From Metallyticus violacea (lineage: Eukaryota; Arthropoda; Insecta; Mantodea; Metallyticidae): a stretch of DNA of 64,000 nt. The DNA lies in contig CM060842.1 of the NCBI GenBank assembly GCA_030762175.1, positions 63,158,501 to 63,222,500 on the forward strand. The letters run 5' to 3'. A program made the translations under genes and the position numbers. Each line of letters begins with the position of its first letter. The first letter of the stretch is position 1. The notes beneath the pieces were generated by a model. That model searched no databases, had not been told where the DNA came from, and saw only the letters and a program-made list of their open reading frames with translations. Below, one piece after another: positions 21,041 through 33,939 of the stretch.

Positions 21041-22919
21041 CAATCGGTATACAGGACACACATTTGGGCTTTTGATGTTTAAGTTTTACGGGATAGCGAG
21101 AGATCTTTAAAGGCGTTATGCAGTAAAAGAAAATTTGAGAATGCTGATATAACTGAAAAACATACAGAATGATCCAGGATTGTTCATTTGCTCAGCAGAG
21201 TGGCATTTTAAGGACATATCCGAGACAGACATGTAAAATAAATTATTCTGTAACTGTGAGAGTTTGAGTTACATGCTCACAAAATTCCTTTCTTGACACA
21301 TTCTAGCCTGCTGCTGGTCAAATATGGAAGGTTTTGCCCCACTCACTATTTACAATACGTGAAATTATAGAAGTAAACAAGGAATAGGAGTATGCATACA
21401 CTTTGCAGTGTTTATGCATTTATACATATTCCAAACACAAGATGGTTTTGGCAATCTTTGCACTAGTATGCTTCAATGTTCGTGGCTAAGGTTAGATCGA
21501 TAGTGGTACTTGAGCAATTCTTGTGGTGAATAAATCCCCGGACAATTCAGTTTTATAGGAATAAATGAGTTGGAAAATAAATCGCTAATCAGCATTGTTA
21601 TTACTTATAGATAAATATAAAATGTTCATGTTTAAACATAATATAAAATAAATATCGAAAATTAATATACGATGCTCGAAATTTTTGGTAACTGCGTATT
21701 ATTCTTGTTTATAGGTGAGCAAAAGAAACAAAAATAATACTTATTTATCCAATATACATCTTTGCATTACCTCAGAACTATTCTTTTCCGCATAAATAGT
21801 ACATTACTGATATTTTATTTAAATACTTTTATTTATAGAACGGTATTTAAATTGAATGAAATACTGTAAATGACAGTGAACTTGTTACGCAGAATTTCTT
21901 TAAGTACTTCTTCCTTATTTTCTGAAAATCGCGTAGATAATGCTCTTTTAATGTTTTGTTTTGTTGAAGTGGTGATAGTCGTGTATCTGTAAATTGTTAC
22001 ATGTTTAAGACTGTGCTTTCTTACTTAAAAATATACTCAGTTATCCGGAATAGTGTGAATTTTAGTGCTAGCTTAGTTTCTTCGTCGTATTTTTCAAACA
22101 TTTATTTATATTAATTAGTGATATATACCTTGTTAGTCTAAATGCGATTAAAGCATCGAACGGCAATGCACAGTTACGCGCTAGCAAGGGATAGGAACAT
22201 AGGACAAGAAATATACCTACTAAAACACCAATATGCCGCTAACGAAGTGGAGAGCGGTAATTTTGGTACAGAATGGGGCTCCATAAGCAAATGATTATTC
22301 AGATATGCTATAGTCTCTCAGAGAGTTTGATGGCTTCATTAATACAGCGGGTATTATTTCGTAATTTCCGGGTGCAAATATGCTAAACTCAATCTAAGCC
22401 TCATGGTGCATTTCAACAAGCCGACATGTAGGTCATAGCGATAGAAACTTTCGTCTGTTTAACGATGAACAATTATTTAAAGGGATAAGAGTTATAAAGA
22501 TAAAAGGGGATTTTTCATTAGTCCTTTGATGTAGGTCAAGATTTACGTGTGTCTGGTTATTTTATTTCTAAATAAATAACTTTAGGCAGCGATCTAAAGA
22601 TGTGTGGAACATCTTCCTAGTTTCAGGTACTCTCTAATCATTGACATTGTTTAGTATTCATATTTACTTTCCTCCCTGCTTGGTAATGGAGGTATTCACT
22701 AATTGGCCAGGCCTATCTGTACCGTACATTATTTCTATAGCAGCCCTATAAGACAGGTAAAATAACTAGACATAGAACCAAGTATTCTTTTTCCTTTTCA
22801 CTAGTGTTTTAAAGGCACCAACTACATTTTTTTTCTAGCAGTATGGTTCGATCCGTTATATAAATATCCCTGTTGTGTTTCTTAAATACTTAATGCCATA
22901 GTTTCATATTGTATTTCTG
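21041..22919. other. AT-rich stretch, nothing recognised
   Basis: No element ends, protein motif or tRNA-like box was seen. Confidence 0.5.
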
Positions 22920-23140
22920 AAGTTGATTGATTCACGAGAAACAACCTCATTGTTTTGCTCTTGTTCCCTTGTAAATTTGATATTACTCACAATGTTTAAA
23001 TGTTCCAAAAGTGTTATACTTTGGTCCCCATGTTGCCAGATTTAAAAGTTGTCAATGTATCTTCATGTCTTCTTCACAAAATTTAAAGCTACCGTCTCAA
23101 AATTAGCGACTGTGGGACTTATCTCACTTCCCATTGTTAC
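22920..23140 (-). pseudogene. Penelope-like reverse-transcriptase fragment
   Basis: Minus-strand reading gives, in the right order, MGSEISPTVANF (23101-23136; the family motif is close to MGSPLSPVVAN), then RYIDNF (about 23047-23064, where RYVDDT is usual), IWQHG (about 23028-23042, usually IWPHG), and LEHLN followed by NIKFTREQEQNN (usually FL-HLN and I-FTME-E). This series of RT motifs is characteristic of Penelope-like elements rather than LINEs or LTR elements. The catalytic YVDD is altered to YIDN and stops interrupt the frame, so it is dead. The fingers region upstream and the GIY-YIG endonuclease were not recognised. Confidence 0.75.
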
Positions 23141-23395
23141 CTTCATGTTCGGTATGTCCTAGGATCTAATTTCCTGATACTTTTTTTAAAATAGGTGTTG
23201 CATCAAAGCTAATAAATCGGTCCTTCGAACTTTAGTTTTTTCATGGTTTACCCAGGTTGTTTGGACGAATACAGTGATGAATCTTTTCTTGAAATTTCCA
23301 TAAATTTTGTGCTCCATTTCATTCCGTTGATTTTGTTACAGGGTCAAAAATTACAGAATGAGATGGAAGGTGCAGCGCTTTATAAAGTTTTTTAT

Positions 23396-23600
23396 TCCCG
23401 GTGTCTGGTACGAAAGCGGCCCTTCTGAGGGTCTCGAACCCCTTGGAGGGGGCTCCGCCGGTGCAGGGGTGTTCTATCTACAAACAATGTTGGGGAACAC
23501 GTCTAAGTTCGGGCCTCACCGCCCGATGTCCCCATCATCCCTTCTTAAATGTACCTCACGGGGGGCATAGGCACAAACGGCCAGCAAGGCTAGCAATGCA
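23396..23600 (+). repeat. dispersed GC-richer repeat E, copy 1
   Basis: Begins near GGTGTCTGGTACGAAAGCGG and ends near ACAAACGGCCAGCAAGG. It aligns with the minus strand of 29036-29300 and, more weakly, of 33940-34215. Shared blocks are GGTGT(T/C)TGGTA(T/C)G, TT(T/C)TGAGGG, CCTTGGAG, GCCTCACCG, a CATTCCTTC-like block, and CA(T/C)AGG(A/C)ACAAAC(A/G)GCCAGC. It has no LINE or transposase motif. It could be a SINE-like or non-autonomous element; its class is unknown. Confidence 0.55.
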
Positions 23601-26600
23601 GTCCAATTCAATACTTAAAATGTGAATAAAGAACACAGGGGTACACAGCATTTCGTGTAACTGTGGTCAAGTATAACGTTCAATTGTAAAGAAAAAACCA
23701 GCACATTGCAAAAGCCATGGGTCTCTGTTTTACAAAAATACAAAATTCAATTTTGGAAGACAGAGCTGATGCACGATAACTTTGCAATAGGCCTACGTCA
23801 CACCACCAGAAACGACTTCTCTGCTACCTGCCTTCCTGATCACTACCAGAACGTCATGTAAATTAAACTTCATATTTTATTTATTCACGTTTCTCGGTGC
23901 CAAATATTTTAAAAATGGGTAAGTACATAAATTGAAGATGGTATACAAACAATTTCATTTTATGAACGAATTTTCTTTTCTCTTCCACGCATAGGATCGT
24001 GTTTTTTTTAAAATTAACACCTGCTGAAACAATGAATTGCTAAAGGGAGTCCAAATAAATAATCTCCGTTAACGTTAAATTTAGCGAATTCATTACTAAG
24101 TACCTTAGAAACTATTAAAGATAGCTTATTTTTGCTCCAGGTGATTTTGGACACTTTTTGTATGGTTGATTAAAAAAAGACATTGCATTGAATAATGAAG
24201 TTACACTTTTTTAAATATAAAACCAATTTTTACTTTAAGATTTAAAAAATTTAATTTAAAAGAAACCGTGCATAGTATATGAAAATGTTTTCATTAAATT
24301 AGTTGAACTTTGTTGGTAAATTTTTAAATGTTAATTCCAACAAGTTTCTGATATAATGAAGTGTTTATATACGAAAGTGTGGTTTTTTCACATATTGCAA
24401 TTAAACATAAAATTCATATTTGCAGAATAAATAAAGTCTCAAAACCCTCTAGGTTGATAATCCATCTCCTCCTGATGCTAATACCTTTTTCTTCTATTTA
24501 TATATTTAATGAACAATCAGGAAAAAACCTCTTTAGAAGAAATATTTATAACCTTATTGGTGTTTAACTGAGTGAATGATGCAGAACAGCGTTAAAAATT
24601 GTGACATAATTAAAAAAAATTAAATATATTTATCATACCGCTTTCAACTGCATATCAAAAATCAAAATACTCGAATAATATCAACCTGAAAATGTAAAAA
24701 CTCATGAAAATCATATGATTCATTTTAAACCATCATTAATGATAGAATGTTAGACGACTATCTAGAAATAAGAAAGACTTTCTATAAATGCTCCATGCAT
24801 TCTAAACGAAAGAATATGCAATCTCCTTTAGATTAAGGCCTGCAAGTGCAGACAAAGTTCTTAATTTACCAGACATCTATTGCAAAAGTTATTGCATTTT
24901 ACTCTTATTAGAATTGTCTCATTTTATGTTTCAGTAATTAGTAAAATATCAGAACAAATTTTCCTTTTTTACATTAGGTAAATAAGAATACATACATTTG
25001 AAGACATACTAAATTGTCGTGGTTCGTTAAGTTAAACTTTAATTTCGTTTATATGGTTGCAACTCCTTGAATATCCTTTGTTTATGTTGATTATTTATAT
25101 ATTCAATGAAAAGAAGTTCTTTATTACAAATTACTTATTGTCTCGATAACGATGTTACAAATATCTCGAGATTAGTTCATTTTGATTTAAATGTTTTTGT
25201 TCTAGTTGTAACTGTGATGAGAAAGGAAAAACTGTGCTGTAAATCTAAGCTTAGTGTCTTTTATCTGAAATATGTCTTAAAGTCGTGCTGCTGACAGTCC
25301 CCCCCCCCCAGGGTTTATGCTAGTTACTCTATCTACTTTAACGATTAACCTATTCATTATACTTTTGTCATACTTCTGTGTTCTTTAGATTCTTTTAATT
25401 AATAAAGTTTGCAAAAATTAAATTTTCGTTTTCTATTGCAGATATTTTGTTCATAAACCATTAGAAAATAAATGAAAATGTGCAAAAATGTCGGATATTG
25501 AGGTTACAACCGAGTAACTTTGATTATACGTAATTGCTTATCTGCTTTATACCTAACAACTTTTACCTTAGTAGTTTCTTTTTCTGAAAAAGCTGTATAA
25601 AGCATTCGAATTGACTTCTTGGAAAATTCAGAGAGTTTGAAGCAGATAATTAAAGGCATCTGTTTGCTGGGAGGCTCTAGTCTAGTCACGTTATTTCACT
25701 CTGAGAAGGAATTAGAAACACAGCTGGAAACCCATCCTGTCTTTTCAAGGGCGCATTGATCTTTTTATTTCAAGAGTTTTTGCACTCTAAACGACTGAAA
25801 AAAATATTGTGACACTAAGAAAATACCGTGTATATCAAGTCCTACAGAAGTGAACATAATGTGCAGCTTAATGAAAGTGTTAAGGCTTTTTTCTGGTGTA
25901 ACTAAATAGGCCTTATTACATAGCCGTACTTATGTGGACGAAAATAAATATCCTGCGATTTAAGAATTAATGCATTGATCTCTCAGTGTGTGAATAGGAA
26001 TAGAAGGTGTCAGAAAGTATGATGTAGCCTTCTTCCCAATAGCTAATAGATAATATTTTTTTTTTTGCCATTTGCTACTAAACTATTTATTTTTCATACA
26101 TAAGAATAACTAATGCCGAAAACAACGGATGTGGTTCTTGCACAATGGAATACCATCCAATTTTTTACGCAACGTATAAATATTGAATAAATTATTCTAA
26201 GAATCCGAGAAGCTGCACCTTTCCATACTTCTAGTCTGGATCCATGTATCATTTTGCTATGGGACAAATGCCTGGGTGTATTATCACTCACTGATGGGGT
26301 ACAAACATTGTAGGAGCGCACATTCAGTACATATGAGCCAATAAGAGAATCATAGATTGTCATTTTCTAACGAGATGAATAGTGTTAACGATGGTTGAAA
26401 ACTAATTTAAATATAACCAATTCCCAATAATTTTCCCCTTCTACTTTTGGCCAGTATAACTGCTATGAAAATATGCGACACTCTTAAAATGGAGTCAAAC
26501 GAAAAGATGTACCAGTATTTATACCCCTATTTTCCATTGGCAGTTATAAGGTATTTCTAAGCACTAAAACTGAATAAAGTGGAATAAAGTTATGTTGGTG

Positions 26601-27272
26601 CTGGACCGTAGAAAACAGGTGGCAAGCAAACCCCCACGCCAGTTCCTCAACTATTCTTGTTTACCTTCTGGGCGGTGACTCATAACATGCTTTGTTTGTG
26701 TTGAATGTGCCTAACTTACATTAAATTCTTAAGAATATCAATGCATAGTTATAAATATTATAATAATTAAGATAGAAAGAGATAAAACACCACTACGTTG
26801 GTAAAAATACGGTGTTGATTTCTCGTTTGTTTCTTACTGAATTCCATAGTCACTATTATGTTTATTATAACATAAATGCTTTAATTACCACTGATACAGG
26901 AAGTTTAAGTCGCAAGCGATGGTTATACCATTATATGTTAGGATAGAGCTAATGGAATTCTATTATTAAAGCAAATAGAGATGTTTCTCAGGGTTTGAAA
27001 AAATAAAATATATTATAATTTAAGGCAATGCCTATGTTCTATTTGTAACAATAGACATTAAATCAAACAAATTAAAGCAAATGGTATGTTGTTGATAAGA
27101 AATCTGTAAGAACAAATGTCATTCACCATGCTGAAGAGCTTCATGCAAGTAATTAATTCAGTTTGAATTAGAAGTTAAGTGTCCAGGTATCTTCAAATGA
27201 GTGAGGAATTTTGAGAAAGTATTGCAATCTGTACCCATATTAACTAAAACTAGCGTCTGTATTCAAAGGAAG
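23601..27272. other. AT-rich stretch, nothing recognised
   Basis: No gene or element recognised. ORFs of 61-89 codons (24361, 25106, 25504, 26094) lack motifs. A run of 10 C lies at about 25300-25309. Confidence 0.5.
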
Positions 27273-27283
27273 AAACAGTGGGA
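27273..27283. repeat. target-site duplication, left copy (SINE A copy 3)
   Basis: AAACAGTGGGA, identical to 27563-27573. Confidence 0.88.
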
Positions 27284-27562
27284 TTTTTATTTGTTTATTT
27301 ACGAACGCTCTTTAACATCTCAGGTCATCAGCGTCCCATTCAAATCAGGGCGTGAAACGGCCGATAAATTTTGCTCAGAGGTCTCTTCTTTCGGGCTTGA
27401 GGTAAATCTACGACACAGGACCCGCGGCTTTACTTCCCTTCCGAAGGAAACCATACTTGGGATTTTTACGCCCGAAAAAACCAACGATCCTGGCCGGGTT
27501 TGAGTTCGCGACCTTGGGTTTAGAAGGCAAGTATGGTTACCACTACACCACCAGGATCGACA
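27284..27562 (-). mobile_element. tRNA-derived SINE, family A, copy 3, with perfect 11-bp target-site duplication
   Basis: Read on the minus strand, the head starts at about 27561 (GTCGATCCTGGTGGTGTAG) and the A-box segment is intact. The B box region is AACTCAAACCC, with CG changed to CA against the consensus. The body follows the family to GAGCGTTCGTAAATAAACAA and ends near 27284. AAACAGTGGGA is present at 27273-27283 and 27563-27573. A 100-codon plus-strand ORF over it is an antisense artefact. Confidence 0.93.
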
Positions 27563-27573
27563 AAACAGTGGGA
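27563..27573. repeat. target-site duplication, right copy (SINE A copy 3)
   Basis: AAACAGTGGGA, identical to 27273-27283. Confidence 0.88.
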
Positions 27574-29035
27574 GAGATATGATTTGTGCTCTATTGGTGC
27601 TAGCAGAAATTCAAGTTAATAGTGATTAGATTGACAAAGTTTCCTTAACAGACGAAGCACGTTTCTTTTTTAATGGTGGAATTAACACACGTGCCCAAAT
27701 AATTGCAGAGCTTTTTCCGAAAACGATTCAGGGACTGAATAAAAAAAAGGAATTTGATGCTCTTTAATTCACTGTATGGTGTGCCTTCACTTCTGATTTC
27801 ATCATTGATTAAAGAAAATAAATAAAAGAGAAAAATATTTCAATAAACCCGGAGTGCTACTACAGTATGTTTCAAAACTTCACCATCTTCACTGAGAAAG
27901 CACGAACTGAAAAGCATAATATTCATTAAAGATGGCCCGCTGCCTACATCTGCGCTTCTGAAAAATAATTAATGGCGGTTGTACGATCAATTGACACTCT
28001 AGAACAACATGGCTTCACGATCTCCACAGCATAATTTTGGCTATGGGGTTACCTTTAAACAACGAGTCATAGCATATAAACAATCCTCCACCAACAAAAT
28101 ATGCTATCTCTAAATAAATTTTAAATATATCAAGATATTGTAAAATGCAATGCGTGCCATAGCAGATAGAATGGTGTATGTTGAAGTGAATATACGGCGG
28201 ACACTTGGGAAAAAAAATCACATTGAATATCCTTACAGAATTATTTTTTCACATTGCGTACACTCACTGAGTTATTTTTCCCCCTAAGTCGTGCATTATG
28301 ACACTGTAAATTTTGAAGTGACTTTTGAAACATACGGTATATTATTTAATAATAATGGTTAGAATACCAGAGGCTGGTTTTAGTTTTATGCCAGCAACAT
28401 AAACGATAATAAAACGAGGCTTTTAATTTTCACTAAGCTTCAATAGCGTACTTTATTTTCTAAGTGCTATTTATTTCTAGGTGTTTTTACACAAAACCAG
28501 TATAAAATGCTGCAATTTCAACAGACAGAAATAATTGCTCGCATGCTTACACAATAAAGGGCTTGTTCATTACAGCAGCAGAAGAATATACTTGGCTAAC
28601 TTCGTTAAACTACAACGTCACTAAATTTTCTTGCTTCAGTTATACCTCCACCCCTTACTCTCGTTACACATGGTGCCGTGTGTGTACATGGTGCTTGTCA
28701 TTGATGAAGTTAGGGCTTGTGTTAGGCTGTGAAATAAACAGCAGCGTTAGTGCAAACTTCAGCTTCATTAGAGCGCAGAACACCATTTTGTTTGCAGAAG
28801 ATCGGTAGTGACAAGCCGATAGTTGCGCTGTTATCAAATCAGGTCCTGTGCTGTGTGAAGAAAGAGCGGTGAAACAGATATAACAAGATCACTCAGGGCT
28901 ACAACTCACGCTCCCAACAGCACACTGTGAAATCGACTTTCCTATCTCAGTGGTTCGGAAAATGTCATCCTTCATTTTTAAGTCTTCAATTTGAATTATA
29001 TTGAATTGGTAGGGACGGAGGAGGATGGACTTCAG
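27574..29035. other. no gene recognised
   Basis: 28560-28960 is less AT-rich and carries an 81-codon ORF (28563-28808), but no domain or splice pattern supports it. Confidence 0.45.
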
Positions 29036-29300
29036 CCTTGCTCAAGGGCTGGCTGTTTGTTCCTATGTCCCATTGGGGACACCTTAGGGAGGAAGGAATG
29101 AGATCAGAGTGACTGGCCAAGATCCATGCTCGGTGAGGCATGAACGTATCTTAACAATTTCCACATCTCTCCAAGGATTTAGTGCCCTCAAAAAAGCCGA
29201 TTCCATACCAAACACCAGGACAAACTCGCAAGCACCGTCACGCCGTACACAGCACCAATCTACTTCACACTGGTACTCTCGATCTTTTAACAAAACGGAA
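29036..29300 (-). repeat. dispersed GC-richer repeat E, copy 2
   Basis: The minus strand aligns with copy 1 from GGTGTTTGGTATGG (29203-29216) down to AACAAACAGCCAGCCCTTGA near 29040. Toward higher coordinates it shares GTGTGACGGTG-like sequence with copy 3 (GGCGTGACGGTGCTTGCGAG). A 104-codon ORF crosses it; because the other copies do not keep this frame I treat it as non-coding. Confidence 0.6.
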
Positions 29301-29671
29301 TGAAATGTGATAAAATTGTAGAGATATCCATTCCAGCATTCCCCTAAGAGACCAGGGGAGAATACGGAAAATCCCAATACACATATGATAAAATGCACAT
29401 CCTAAATAGCGGGTAATTCTAGAAACAATTACTGTCTTACATAAAAAGAGCAAGAAATACTACTATCTTCAAAGATTCGTTTTATATGGAACGATCCAAC
29501 AAACTACCAACCAACTGGCTGTGTTTTCTGCTGAGCGTGTGCATATTTGTTTTCTGCCATTGACTGGAAGGTCACGCTAGCTTCTGACTGTCATTATAGA
29601 TCTAATAGTGGTTGAGTTCAATTCAGTTGTTGCGAGTGGTGTGTTTTGTTCTGTATTTAATTGCGAAGTGG

Positions 29672-30342
29672 ATGTTTTCTACTGCACAATTTGCCTTTAT
29701 GTATAATTCCTATGTATTTAACCAAGCTCAAGGACGATTTGATGAAATATTCCCGGGTGTAAAAGTTTCAGGTCGCTAAGAGTTCATCATCTTTATAATG
29801 TGTTTCATACCACGGATTGTGTTCAGTCTAAGATGCATAACAGAGTGAACAGTTCTCATCGAAGAAACATTGGAGTATGTCCATCATCGTTTGAAGAATT
29901 CTTCCCAAAAACCATTTAGATATTTTCACAAAAAACAGGCATTTCTTATTGCTCTATGCAAAGACATACTAAATTGTTAATGTTAAAGCATATAAACAAC
30001 CGTCGTATAAGTGAATATAATTTTGCAAAACAGAAATTAGCCGAGTGGGAGCGCCATTTCGTCTTTTTTCCACAAAACTGCTAACTAATATTTTTATGAC
30101 AGAAATTGTGTTTCAGAACAAAGGTTGTTAGTAAGAATTCATGGGCCCCTCGGTCGCCTCACCTAACTCTTTTTTACTTCTGTCTCTAGGGTAAATTAAA
30201 ACTCACTGCAAGACAAACCCCCTATCTTGAAAGAATTGAAACAAAATATCAAAATACCTAACTCTACTGAATGTGAACTACAGCGACGGATGGGTAGCTT
30301 TTTAAAAGATACCAAAAATGTACAGACAACGACGTAACCAGT
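29672..30342 (+). pseudogene. Tc1/mariner-type transposase relic (DUF4817-like), internally deleted
   Basis: Plus strand. Starts MFSTAQFAFMYNSYVFNQAQ, then EIFPGVKVSGR, then after a frameshift VHHLYNVFHTTDCVQSK. TEETLEYVHHRLKNSSQK and ISYCSMQRHTKLLMLK give the second helix-turn-helix. The middle, including the first two catalytic Asp, is missing or unreadable. At about 30142 the reading resumes with WAPRSPHLTLFYFCL, then a stop and GKLKLTARQTPYLERIE. This is the third-Asp block (family PRSPDLTPCDFFLWG) with the catalytic Asp replaced by Tyr. GSFLKDTKN or WLFKRYQKC, in two frames, is the C terminus. Same family as the relic at 9166. Confidence 0.78.
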
Positions 30343-33300
30343 TTCAGCTCATAAAGTTGATAAGCAAAATGTAAAATCGTTAAGGAATCGCTGCCACTTT
30401 ACAATACTCGCAGGCGGCAACGAGCGCCTCTCTCGCATATAGGCTAAACACCGAAAGTTGGTTCATAGTTCGTTGGGTCGCTCTGTCCTTCCTCGTCGCT
30501 CTCGAATAGCTTTAGCATTGCATGGAAGCCCCAAGAGCAAATGAATGTGAGAGAGTAAACCTTTTAGTTTGGCGCAATTTGAAAATTGCTTCTATGCAGA
30601 AGACATGCGGTGTGGAGCAAGCTAGGACAACCTGACAAATTGTTAATGCTGTGCAGGAATTGCGGCTGAGGAAGACAGCAAAGCGACGGTTAATGTCCTC
30701 TCAATTGAATTATGTATGAGCTATTCTCGCACTGCGGTCATTTTAGACATTTCTGTTAACAATGTTCAGAGAATGTGCTTTAGTACACGACAAGAACGTG
30801 AGCCTAGCAATTTCTGGTTATCCACATTTGTCCAAATTGAATTCTCTAAAGAATTTAATATAGATCTATAATTTAAGAACTGAAAAATCACGGGAAAAAT
30901 AAATGAGCATAATTTAAAAGTGTAAAATTAGCTAGAGGTCCGTGAAAATCTAATCAACGGTTATTGAGAAGTTTTTAACTTCAGATATGAAACGCTTCAA
31001 TGCATTCTGTCTTAATTATGATCGATCTCGTACTCCAGTTGAAAGAAAGACAATGTGTTTCTTGAGGCACGGAAAATAAGAGAGTGAGAGAAGATGAGAG
31101 AGTTTAAAATTCTTCTATAAAGCAATTTAACTTCGTGTCATTCCTAACGGCGCTTATTTGGAAGTTAAATGATCTCAGTGCAATTTTATTTGTTATTGGA
31201 CCTTTGAATCCGAGTTCATTCCTCATTCCTCTTATTTGCTCATTTTATTCTCTCAATGAGATTCTTACTTTACCGAATTTGAATGTCTTATAGCTGCCTT
31301 CTTCCTTGTATAAGCAACTTGATCACTTTTCACATTATTTATAAGATGAAATATTAAATTGCAACAAAGACAAATGTGCAGCTTGGAAATTTATACGATA
31401 AAGGAAAGAAAGGAGCAAAATAAGAGTTTACATATCTTTATCAGAAGTGTGCTATTTGTTACCTACGTCCGGAGCAGAACGCAAGCCGGGCGGGATCAAA
31501 CGAGCGCTATTAGCCGGTTCCGTTGTTAGACATATTCCCTTTGCATTTGTACTCTCACAATAATAATATACATGTAATATTAATTTGAGTCAATAACGAG
31601 TATTCTGTGTGCCGTTTTTGAGCTCATTCATTTACTCGGACCAGTATTTCAGTCCATCATCTTTACCCTTTTGTATTTGCGACGTAGTCATGACCTATGT
31701 TGTAACCGTTCGTCTATTGTAAACACAAAAGACGCTCCAGTGGTTTAAGAGTAGCTTTTGGTTGTTTCAATTAGAACTTCTAAGGAACTTCTTCGCCCTG
31801 TATTTCCTGTAACTTCTGCTTTTAAGCATCGGGAAAGCATTGTATTTGTGTTTCTTTTAATTTATATAGGGTGTTTTGTTGTAAATGCTTCTGTTTTAGT
31901 AATAGTTTGTAATTGTTTGTCAGAAGATGGGCGATGGTTCATGTATTTTAAATTAAGTTGTCTTGGTAATGAAAGTGCTTAATTTTACAAATTATATCTT
32001 ATTTTTTCTGGTATTAACGCCAGTTATTGTTTCGCCCAAAAGTTAATGTAACTGACAGTTAAATGAGCCAGCTTCTTTATCACTTGTTATGAAGAACTTG
32101 GTTTAAGAGAGCGTTAATCATTTTGTGATGTAGTTACTCTTTATTGTTACTGATTTATATTATACCAATAATTGTATTATCTCTTTTCGGGATTCTTAAA
32201 AGTATTATATATGAGCTATGCTAAAGATTTTCATCTATTGTTTTTAAAGAGTTATTCCTGAATTTGTGTAGTTATCTTTCTCCCGTACAGAGTCTCCTTT
32301 CTAAGGTTGCCTGTAGATAGCACCACGAAACATTCCACGATCAAAGTGGAGCATGATTTAAGTTTTATTAAATAATGGGTTGATGTTTCGTGTGTGTCGG
32401 AAATGTCGCACATTTCCGACATATTTTAATGACATTTGCATAAGCATATATTCCATTTTCTGCCCTGCTATAGTTTCCTCTACAGTGTGGTTTATTTTTA
32501 TAGACTTTTATTTTTTTGTTCTAGTATACATAGAGTGCGATTATTTACTTCATCCCACTGTAAATAGTAGCACTGGTATACTAATAACCTGTAAAACACA
32601 AGAACTTCAATATCATTCATCTCTTGACTGCAAAATGGTTGTAATAATACACAAAAGTAATGCTTTCTCTCGTAACAGCAAAATGCAAATGTCCATACGC
32701 AGCCATCAGCAGGGTGCAGGCCAAAAATTCTTTTGTTATTGTAAAATGAGCTCTACTTTCAGCTTTTTAATTTATATTAAAAGAAAAATCAATGTATGTG
32801 TGTGATGTTGTCTTGTAAATAATATCTTACATGTTAAACGGACGGTATCAACACGCACGGCCTCAAGGTCTATTGTTTGTGTGGTTGTTTACTTACCGCA
32901 ATAAAAGTGTATTGTATACGTTTCCTCCCAGTGATTCAGAGGATTCAGGTGTACCAAAACAAGATTCAAAGAATAATATAGCGAATTAAACTCAAAGATA
33001 AAGTGCAAAATCGGGAGCTGAGAAGGAGCGGAATGGAGGATGCAGTCACCAAAACAAGATGCTACAGAATACAGACCAGAGGAGGGCCCCAAAACTCAGG
33101 GGAGTGGTAGGTGTCCAATGGACCAGGGCAGCATGTATGGCTCCTGGGTTCAAGTTAATTAGAATAAGATCAAGAGTGTAAATGAACATTTATAAATAGG
33201 TATAAATCGATGTGTTTCAAACTCTCTGTGAAAGAAAACTTCTATTGATGGAAGGAGATCCTTGCCCTTTAGAAATTCTAGGCGCTTGTCTACTGCTACT

Positions 33301-33939
33301 AACAGAAACTCACCTCTACTACACAACCAGAGTTTCGCAATGTTTAAAGGTGGCTGATATATATTTTTTTTTTTTTTCCTTTGGTGAACTACTGATATAG
33401 TCAAAACTTTTACTCCAATTTTATTATCTTGAAATGTTATTTGTATATTTGTGTTAAATTGATATTTTTGAGATATTTTATTGAAAATATCTTAGTTCGC
33501 TGGGAAAAGTAATTTTAAGAACTATTTATAGCACGCTAGACGTGTCTTCCTTTATGTTTTTTGCTGCTACTTTAGAAATGTTCCTTCAAATGTTTATCAT
33601 TCTGGACAACAATTTCCCACATTGTTCGGCTGCCTATCTGACTTTACAGTGTTGTTCCCTGCGGCAACAAGGGCATGAAACCTTTCTATTATGGCAAATA
33701 GACTTATTGGATTTTTGCACTCAGAACGACATGCAACACTTGCGATAAACGTCTTCATACTTTTAGAAAAGTTACACATTTACTTGAAAACTGCGTTCAT
33801 TATTCTCTCAAACCAAACATACTGTATTACTATTTAGGCAGACTTACAAGCGGTTGTGTCATGAAATTCATGAAACTCGTGGTTGGTGAAAAGGATTGGA
33901 TTTCAGGAACGAAGGAGGATAATTTCCATACTTCAATTT
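30343..33939. other. gene-free stretch with one perfect hairpin
   Basis: 30440-30850 is less AT-rich and might hide a decayed DNA-binding segment (ILDISVNNVQR near 30735), but I could not anchor it to a family. A 141-codon plus-strand ORF (32380-32805) is dominated by F/I/Y and reads as a chance ORF. 33000-33140 is GC-richer with no recognised content. Confidence 0.4.
32395..32421. repeat. perfect 12-bp hairpin
   Basis: TGTCGGAAATGT pairs perfectly with ACATTTCCGACA around the loop CGC. No flanking element was recognised. Confidence 0.88.

Noticed and set aside
30440..30850. Decayed HTH transposase segment
   Set aside because: ILDISVNNVQR looks like a recognition helix, but no second motif of any transposase family could be found around it.
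32380..32805. 141-codon plus-strand ORF as a membrane protein gene
   Set aside because: Composition (F, I, Y, S) is what T-rich DNA gives in any long frame; no start context, splice pattern or domain supports it.
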